A DNA stretch of 20,309 nucleotides from JANQRV01 sp964533785. GTDB lineage: Bacteria > Bacteroidota > Bacteroidia > Chitinophagales > Saprospiraceae. The translations under genes and the position numbers were made by a program. The notes beneath the pieces were generated by a model. That model was not told where the DNA came from. It did not search any database and saw nothing but the letters and a program-made list of their open reading frames with translations. This document shows positions 15,791-20,309 of this stretch, piece after piece. Numbering within the stretch: the first letter of the stretch is position 1; every line of letters begins with the position of its first letter. Where the stretch lies: NCBI GenBank assembly GCA_964533785.1, contig CAZHNG010000093.1, positions 1 to 20,309 on the forward strand. Reading direction: 5' to 3'.

Positions 15791-15798
15791 CAAAAATA
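15791..15798 (-). promoter_or_regulatory. Proximal candidate -7 box for tRNA-Leu
   Basis: Reads TATTTTTG on the minus strand, an exact TAnnTTTG match 16 bases before the tRNA's 5' end. A start about 7 bases further on would give a very short leader. The -33 match is weak. Confidence 0.45.
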
Positions 15799-15910
15799 GA
15801 TTAAAACTAGAACGCCTTTTAAACTATAATCTTTTGAAATCTATTTAAATAAAGCAGCTGTTTACTATTTCTTAAATTTAAAATTCAATGACCTTTATTT
15901 TAAAGCGTTG

Positions 15911-15918
15911 CAAAGATA
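15911..15918 (-). promoter_or_regulatory. Distal candidate -7 box upstream of tRNA-Leu
   Basis: Reads TATCTTTG on the minus strand, the most typical form of the Bacteroidota -7 box, with a T-rich run about 20 bases upstream. It is 136 bases from the tRNA's 5' end. The sequence between holds no ORF, so the transcript would carry a long AT-rich leader that must be trimmed. Confidence 0.5.
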
Positions 15919-15996
15919 AAACCTTTTTTAGAAAAAAATCCAGTTAATGACAAAAATTATCTAAATCTCTTACTATAACCCTTGACACTATTTTGT

Positions 15997-16004
15997 TAGA
16001 TTTG
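15997..16004 (+). promoter_or_regulatory. Candidate -7 box for the rel-fur operon
   Basis: TAGATTTG is an exact TAnnTTTG match, 39 bases before the rel ATG. A TTGACA (15982-15987) lies upstream, but only about 12 bases from the TA start, too close for the usual spacing of about 19. The -33 element therefore remains uncertain. Confidence 0.45.
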
Positions 16005-16042
16005 TAAGGGTGACGGGAGCAGATCTTGAATATTAAAGCGTG

Positions 16043-18286
16043 ATGATGGCAGAATTAGCAACCATAACAACGGGGAATGAGAAGAGTGACGATAAGCTTA
16101 TCAGCAAAGCATATCGAGAATTGTTGCGTTCTATCAAATTCGATATGAACGAAGAGGATACTGCCATGGTCAGAAAGGCCTATGAACTTGCGGTTGACGC
16201 TCACAGGGAACAGCGTCGCAAATCCGGCGAACCTTATATTTTACACCCCATTGCCGTAGCAAAGATCTGTGCGGAAGAAATTGGACTTGGTGCAACAGCG
16301 ATCATTTGTGCTTTACTCCACGATGTGGTAGAAGATACTGAAGTAACGCTTGAAGACATCAGAGAGATTTTCGGAGACCGCATCGCAAAAATCGTTGACG
16401 GACTTACTAAACTGGATAGTGCTTATAGCGTTACCAGTCCGCAGGCAGAGAATTTTAAAAAGGTGCTCAGTACTTTAGTTGAAGATGTCAGAGTGGTTTT
16501 GATTAAAATGGCTGACCGTTTGCATAACCTGCGAACGATCTCCTCTATGCCGCCACATAAACAATTAAAAACTGCTGCTGAAACAAGCTACATCTACGCA
16601 CCATTGGCTCATCGCTTAGGTTTGTATAATTTCAAAACGGAATTTTTGGATCTGTGTATGAAAATTACGGATCCGGAAACTTACCATGAAATTGCTCGCA
16701 AGCTTAATGAAACCAGACAAGCCCGCAACGAATTTATTGAAGATTTTATCAGTCCGCTCACCAGAAAACTTCAACAATCAGACATACCATTCCGGATATT
16801 CGGCAGACCCAAGTCTATCTATTCCATTTCAAAAAAAATGAAGCAAAAGAATGTGCCGTTTGATAAGATCTATGACTTGTTTGCTGTCCGTATCATAATA
16901 GATGTGCCGTTTAAAGAAGAAAAATTCGCTTGCTGGAAGGTATATTCCTTTGTTACAGATGTATATGATCCTATTCCCGAAAGATTAAAGGATTGGATAG
17001 CTGTCCCGAAATCCAATGGCTATGAGTCTCTTCATACTACAGTGATCGGTCCGAAAGGAAAATTTGTGGAAGTGCAGATCCGCACTACCAGAATGGATGA
17101 GATCGCCGAACGCGGTTTTGCCGCTCATTGGAAATACAAAGGCGTATCTGGTCAACCGGATGTATACGAACGCTGGTTGGACAGCGTAAGGGAGATCCTT
17201 GACGACCCCAATACGGATGCTGTGCAGTTTTTGGGAGATTTCAAGACCAATAACCTGTTTAATGACGAGGTTTTTGTTTATACCCCGAAAGGAGATTTGA
17301 AAGTATTGCCTAAAGGAGCAACGGCACTGGATTTTGCATTTAGTATTCACAGTGATATCGGCTATCATTGTTATGCGGTCAAGGTTTCTAATCGCCTTGT
17401 ACCTATGAGCTATGAATTACAGAATGGAGACCAGGTTGAAGTAATCACCAATGCTAACCAAAAGCCTACTGAGGATTGGCTGGACATGGTGTTCACTGGT
17501 AAAGCCAAATCCAAGATCAGGTCTGCCATGAAAGAGGAAAAGCGGAAAATTGGCAAAATTGCCGAGGAAGCGCTGGAACGGAAACTAAAAAATCTCAAGG
17601 TTTATTCTATTGAAGAGAGTGTTGCTTTTCTGACCAAATATTTTGAATATGAATCTTACGCAGATTTTTTTTATGATATTGCGGTAGAGAATCTCACTAT
17701 AAGTGAAATATTCAAGCTCTTCGAGGTGGAAGACGGCAAATTATCGATTCGCAAGGAGGAAACCGTCGTCCCCGAAAATATACCGGTAAAACCCAGGAAA
17801 AAGAAAACTAAAGATACTGGTGCCAAGTTGCTCATTAATGGAGAGCCGGCAGAAAAATTCAGCTACCTTTTTGCGACTTGTTGCAATCCTATTCAGGGAG
17901 ATAGTATATTTGCCTATCTATCAATGAATGCAGGATTAAAGATCCATCGTTCTAATTGTCCCAACGCCACCAATCTGATGGCCAACTATAGTTACCGGAT
18001 CATGAAAGCAGAATGGGTCAATACGACCAATCATTCTTTTGTGGCAAACCTTAAAGTAACCGGAATTGATGATGGGGTCGGGGTAATTCAGAAATTAACC
18101 AAACAAATCTCAGATGAATTAGGCCTGAATATGCGTTCATTTTCAATCGCAAGTAATGATGGCTATTACGAAGGAAACATAAGTCTTTTGGTTAGCAATA
18201 AAGACCAATTGAATCTGGTAATAAAAGCTTTAAAACATCTTGACAATGTAACAACCGTTGAGCGGGTAGAGCATGTGGAAAAATAA
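16043..18286 (+). CDS. RelA/SpoT (p)ppGpp synthetase/hydrolase
   Basis: 747 residues from the ATG at 16043; a GTG just before and another ATG just after are equally near, so the start is uncertain by one codon. Domains in order: a hydrolase with intact HD motif (ALLHDVVEDT, about residue 95) and DRLHNLRT; a synthetase (FRIFGRPKSIYSISKKM, NGYESLHTTVIGP, VEVQIRTTRMDEIAERGFAAHW); TGS (DEVFVYTPKGDLKVLPKGATALDFA); a Cys-containing ZFD/CC-like segment (FATCCNPIQGD..HRSNCPN); and a C-terminal ACT (about 665-745). It makes ppGpp from GTP/GDP during starvation and, since the HD site is complete, probably also degrades it. It heads an operon with fur (12-base gap). Confidence 0.97.
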   Translation: MMAELATITTGNEKSDDKLISKAYRELLRSIKFDMNEEDTAMVRKAYELAVDAHREQRRKSGEPYILHPIAVAKICAEEIGLGATAIICALLHDVVEDTEVTLEDIREIFGDRIAKIVDGLTKLDSAYSVTSPQAENFKKVLSTLVEDVRVVLIKMADRLHNLRTISSMPPHKQLKTAAETSYIYAPLAHRLGLYNFKTEFLDLCMKITDPETYHEIARKLNETRQARNEFIEDFISPLTRKLQQSDIPFRIFGRPKSIYSISKKMKQKNVPFDKIYDLFAVRIIIDVPFKEEKFACWKVYSFVTDVYDPIPERLKDWIAVPKSNGYESLHTTVIGPKGKFVEVQIRTTRMDEIAERGFAAHWKYKGVSGQPDVYERWLDSVREILDDPNTDAVQFLGDFKTNNLFNDEVFVYTPKGDLKVLPKGATALDFAFSIHSDIGYHCYAVKVSNRLVPMSYELQNGDQVEVITNANQKPTEDWLDMVFTGKAKSKIRSAMKEEKRKIGKIAEEALERKLKNLKVYSIEESVAFLTKYFEYESYADFFYDIAVENLTISEIFKLFEVEDGKLSIRKEETVVPENIPVKPRKKKTKDTGAKLLINGEPAEKFSYLFATCCNPIQGDSIFAYLSMNAGLKIHRSNCPNATNLMANYSYRIMKAEWVNTTNHSFVANLKVTGIDDGVGVIQKLTKQISDELGLNMRSFSIASNDGYYEGNISLLVSNKDQLNLVIKALKHLDNVTTVERVEHVEK

Positions 18287-18298
18287 AACCAAAATAAA

Positions 18299-18766
18299 GT
18301 GGTAAATACACTAGAAAATACAATAAAAGAAGTCAAAAAAATTTTTCTGGATTATTTAGAAAAAAATAGTTTTAGAAAAACACCGGAAAGATTCGCCATT
18401 CTGGAGGAGATCTACAAAAGAGAAGATCATTTCGATGCAGAAGCCTTGTACATCCATATGAAGAATCAAAACTACCGGGTTAGCCGGGCAACTGTCTACA
18501 ATACCTTGGAAATATTGGTCAATTGTGATCTGGTAAAAAAACATCAGTTCGGTAAAAACCTGGCTCAGTACGAAAAATCTTACGGCTACAAACAACACGA
18601 TCACCTGATTTGCGAAGAATGCAGGGAAATTATGGAATTTTGTGATCCGAACATTCAAATCATAAAAGACCGTATCGGAGAATATTTTAACTTTAAAATC
18701 TCACAGCACTCTCTGAATTTATATGGTACCTGCGATGGTACTTGCCCAAGAAAAAAAGAAAGCTAA
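18299..18766 (+). CDS. Fur-family metal-dependent regulator
   Basis: 155 residues from a GTG start; no ATG exists near the expected N-terminus, and this start is 12 bases after the rel stop. A winged-helix DNA-binding part (RKTPERFAILEEIY, VSRATVYNTLEIL) is followed by the dimerisation domain. Metal ligands visible are the HDH motif (100-102), Cys105/Cys108 (HLICEEC), Glu113, His137 and Cys145/Cys149 (CDGTC); the two Cys pairs form the structural zinc site. It could be Fur, Zur or PerR; sequence alone does not decide. The position between rel and purA matches the order I recall from other Bacteroidota genomes. Confidence 0.93.
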   Translation: MVNTLENTIKEVKKIFLDYLEKNSFRKTPERFAILEEIYKREDHFDAEALYIHMKNQNYRVSRATVYNTLEILVNCDLVKKHQFGKNLAQYEKSYGYKQHDHLICEECREIMEFCDPNIQIIKDRIGEYFNFKISQHSLNLYGTCDGTCPRKKES

Positions 18767-18772
18767 TTCACT

Positions 18773-19114
18773 ATGATGAAGTATTACGAAATAGCTTACA
18801 AGGATCAGGCACAGATCATCCATATTTTTAATCTATTCAGCGAATCAAAAAACCAGGAAATTATCGAAGCAGCGGAAGCTAACATGGCTAAATGGCTGAT
18901 CTTAAATCTTGACGCAGCTCCTTTTATGAACAGCATGGGACTAAATTTTCTGATCAAGCTTCAAAATATCTGTAAAAATCACGGTGGAAAGATGGTAATA
19001 ACAAATGCATCCGCAAAAATTATCGAATTGTTAGAGATCACAAGGTTAAAACCACTATTTTTGCTAGCCGGTTCGGTTGACGAAGCTGAAAAATTACTCA
19101 AACAAAAAGTCTGA
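18773..19114 (+). CDS. STAS-domain protein (anti-sigma factor antagonist-like)
   Basis: 113 residues, one STAS fold: ANMAKWLILNLDAAPFMNSMGLNFLIKLQNICKNHGGKMVITNASAKIIELLEITRL. Ser54 (FMNSMGL) is at the place of the phosphorylated Ser in SpoIIAA-like proteins. In known systems such proteins, when unphosphorylated, bind an anti-sigma kinase. No kinase or phosphatase partner lies nearby, and in this phylum the sigma-related role is uncertain. It starts 6 bases after fur's stop, so it is in the same operon, and a strong hairpin follows before purA. An ATG three bases later is an equal start. Confidence 0.88.
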   Translation: MMKYYEIAYKDQAQIIHIFNLFSESKNQEIIEAAEANMAKWLILNLDAAPFMNSMGLNFLIKLQNICKNHGGKMVITNASAKIIELLEITRLKPLFLLAGSVDEAEKLLKQKV

Positions 19115-19136
19115 GATTAAAATATTAAAGTTGGCT

Positions 19137-19182
19137 AAAGAACCTAAGGGATACTTCATGTCCTTTAGGTTCTTTGGTTTGT
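19137..19182 (+). terminator. Strong hairpin between STAS gene and purA
   Basis: AAAGAACCTAAGGGA (19137-19151) pairs with TCCTTTAGGTTCTTT (19161-19175), 15 bp with one G-U and a 9-base loop. It is followed by GGTTTGTG, which is only partly T-rich. It lies 22 bases after the STAS stop and 33 bases before the purA ATG. It could end the upstream operon or partly attenuate read-through into purA. Confidence 0.65.
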
Positions 19183-19207
19183 GTAAAGGACATTTAAAAT
19201 CATAGGA

Positions 19208-20309
19208 ATGAAAGTAGACGTTTTACTAGGTTTGCAATGGGGGGATGAAGGTAAAGGAAAAATTGTTGATTATCTTGCTCCCCGTTATGATATTATCGCC
19301 CGTTTTCAAGGAGGCCCCAACGCCGGTCATACCCTTATATTTGACGGGAAGAAATTCGTTTTACACACCATCCCTTCGGGTATTTTTCGTGAAGACCAGA
19401 TCAATTTGATCGGGAATGGTGTGGTCGTTGATCCCATTACCTTAGCCGCAGAACTAAAAAAATTAACCGAAGCGGGTGTTGATTATACCGACCGTCTTTT
19501 CATTGCCCGAAAGGCCCATCTTATTTTACCAACCCACCGTTTTCTGGATGCTGCCTCAGAAAAAGCGAAAGGAAAATCAAAAATCGGTTCTACCCTGAGA
19601 GGCATCGGTCCAACCTATATGGATAAAACCGGTAGAAATGGTTTGAGGATCGGTGATTTGAACAATGCTTCTTTCGAAAGAAGTTATCAGTCATTGAAAG
19701 ATAAGCACGCCCAGTTGCTCAAAATCTATCCGCCTATCGACTTTGACCTGCAAGCAGAAGAAGATAAATGGCACGAAAGTGTAGCATTCATCCGTTCCCT
19801 TCCCCAGGTTGACGGAGAATATTTTATCAATCAGGCACTAAAAAAACAAAAAAAGATTCTTGCCGAAGGTGCGCAAGGATCTATGTTGGACATCGACTAT
19901 GGTACCTACCCTTACGTCACCTCTTCCAATACCATTACTGCCGGCGTTTGTACCGGTTTGGGTGTTGCTCCTACTAAAATCGGTGAAGTTATCGGTATTA
20001 CCAAAGCTTATTGTACCAGAGTAGGATCGGGACCTTTTCCCACTGAGTTAATGGATCAATTTGGTGAAAAACTACAGCAAGAAGGCCAGGAATTCGGAGC
20101 TACAACCGGCAGACCAAGACGGTGCGGATGGATCGACCTTCCTCAACTCAAATACACCATCATGTTAAACGGCGTAACACAGTTGGCCGTTACCAAAATT
20201 GACGTACTCAATACTTTCTCAACCATCAAAATGGCCACGCATTACCAAATCGAAGGCCAAATGACCGAAATGCTGCCCTATGATATCGATAAGGTAAAAA
20301 TTCAACCGC
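19208..20309 (+). CDS. purA: Adenylosuccinate synthetase, 3' truncated by the window
   Basis: The frame from ATG at 19208 stays open to the last base: 367 residues, of about 420-430 expected. The start is clear: MKVDVLLGLQWGDEGKGKIVDYL, containing GDEGKGK with the catalytic Asp13; His41 is in NAGHT. Further marks are GSTLRGIGPTYMDK, AQGSMLDIDYGTYPYVTSS (GTP/IMP site) and TTGRPRRCGWID. The enzyme joins IMP and Asp using GTP to make adenylosuccinate, the first step from IMP to AMP. Its nearness to the (p)ppGpp enzyme is notable because (p)ppGpp inhibits PurA in some bacteria. Confidence 0.98.
   Translation, partial: MKVDVLLGLQWGDEGKGKIVDYLAPRYDIIARFQGGPNAGHTLIFDGKKFVLHTIPSGIFREDQINLIGNGVVVDPITLAAELKKLTEAGVDYTDRLFIARKAHLILPTHRFLDAASEKAKGKSKIGSTLRGIGPTYMDKTGRNGLRIGDLNNASFERSYQSLKDKHAQLLKIYPPIDFDLQAEEDKWHESVAFIRSLPQVDGEYFINQALKKQKKILAEGAQGSMLDIDYGTYPYVTSSNTITAGVCTGLGVAPTKIGEVIGITKAYCTRVGSGPFPTELMDQFGEKLQQEGQEFGATTGRPRRCGWIDLPQLKYTIMLNGVTQLAVTKIDVLNTFSTIKMATHYQIEGQMTEMLPYDIDKVKIQP

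Noticed and set aside
1..20309. CRISPR arrays, transposases, phage genes, toxin-antitoxin pairs or secondary-metabolite clusters
   Set aside because: Looked for and not seen: no regularly spaced direct repeats, transposase motifs or integrase motifs in the frames read.

Overview
The window looks like chromosomal DNA of a member of the Bacteroidota, most likely Saprospiria-like (the phylum is well supported, the class is a guess). The signs are: an outer-membrane beta-barrel receptor with an N-terminal carboxypeptidase-regulatory-like domain; a LytS/LytTR two-component pair; start sites without clear Shine-Dalgarno sequences; several TAnnTTTG promoter boxes of the Bacteroidota sigma factor; and a (p)ppGpp synthetase - Fur - purA cluster, an order I recall from this phylum. 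Most of the window is conserved housekeeping sequence. The accessory part lies in the first 7.4 kb.

Layout. 1-2022 (+): the 3' part of a molybdenum hydroxylase large subunit (IorB type), followed by a fragment of a second, diverged copy of the same C-terminus. 2023-2397: a GC-rich intergenic stretch with a perfect 20-bp palindrome, a nested inverted repeat and a terminator-like hairpin. 2398-5286 (-): an outer-membrane barrel receptor with an unusual extra C-terminal domain. 5287-5592: a divergent control region with a shared TCTAAGACCTT motif. 5593-7391 (+): a membrane sensor kinase and LytTR regulator overlapping by ATGA. 7422-8501 (-): prfA. 8622-8798 (-): a 58-residue membrane protein. 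8929-9516 (+): a DinB-like/DUF1572 protein.

9536-15477 is a minus-strand block, in transcription order tig, clpP, clpX, truA, a putative lipoprotein and a NUDIX hydrolase. The first three are the classical chaperone/protease set: trigger factor receives nascent chains, and ClpX unfolds substrates for ClpP. Upstream of tig lies tRNA-Leu(TAG) with its own candidate promoters and terminator.

16043-20309 (+): a bifunctional-looking RelA/SpoT protein, a Fur-family regulator, a STAS-domain protein, a strong hairpin, then purA running off the window. This joins the stringent response and metal regulation to purine synthesis. PurA is a GTP-using enzyme that (p)ppGpp is known to inhibit in some bacteria.

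No CRISPR array, insertion sequence, phage gene or obvious defence system was found. The observations most worth following are the duplicated iorB tail, the structured repeat after it, the barrel receptor with an appended soluble domain beside a two-component system, the unlisted small membrane protein, and the STAS gene inside the relA-fur-purA cluster.
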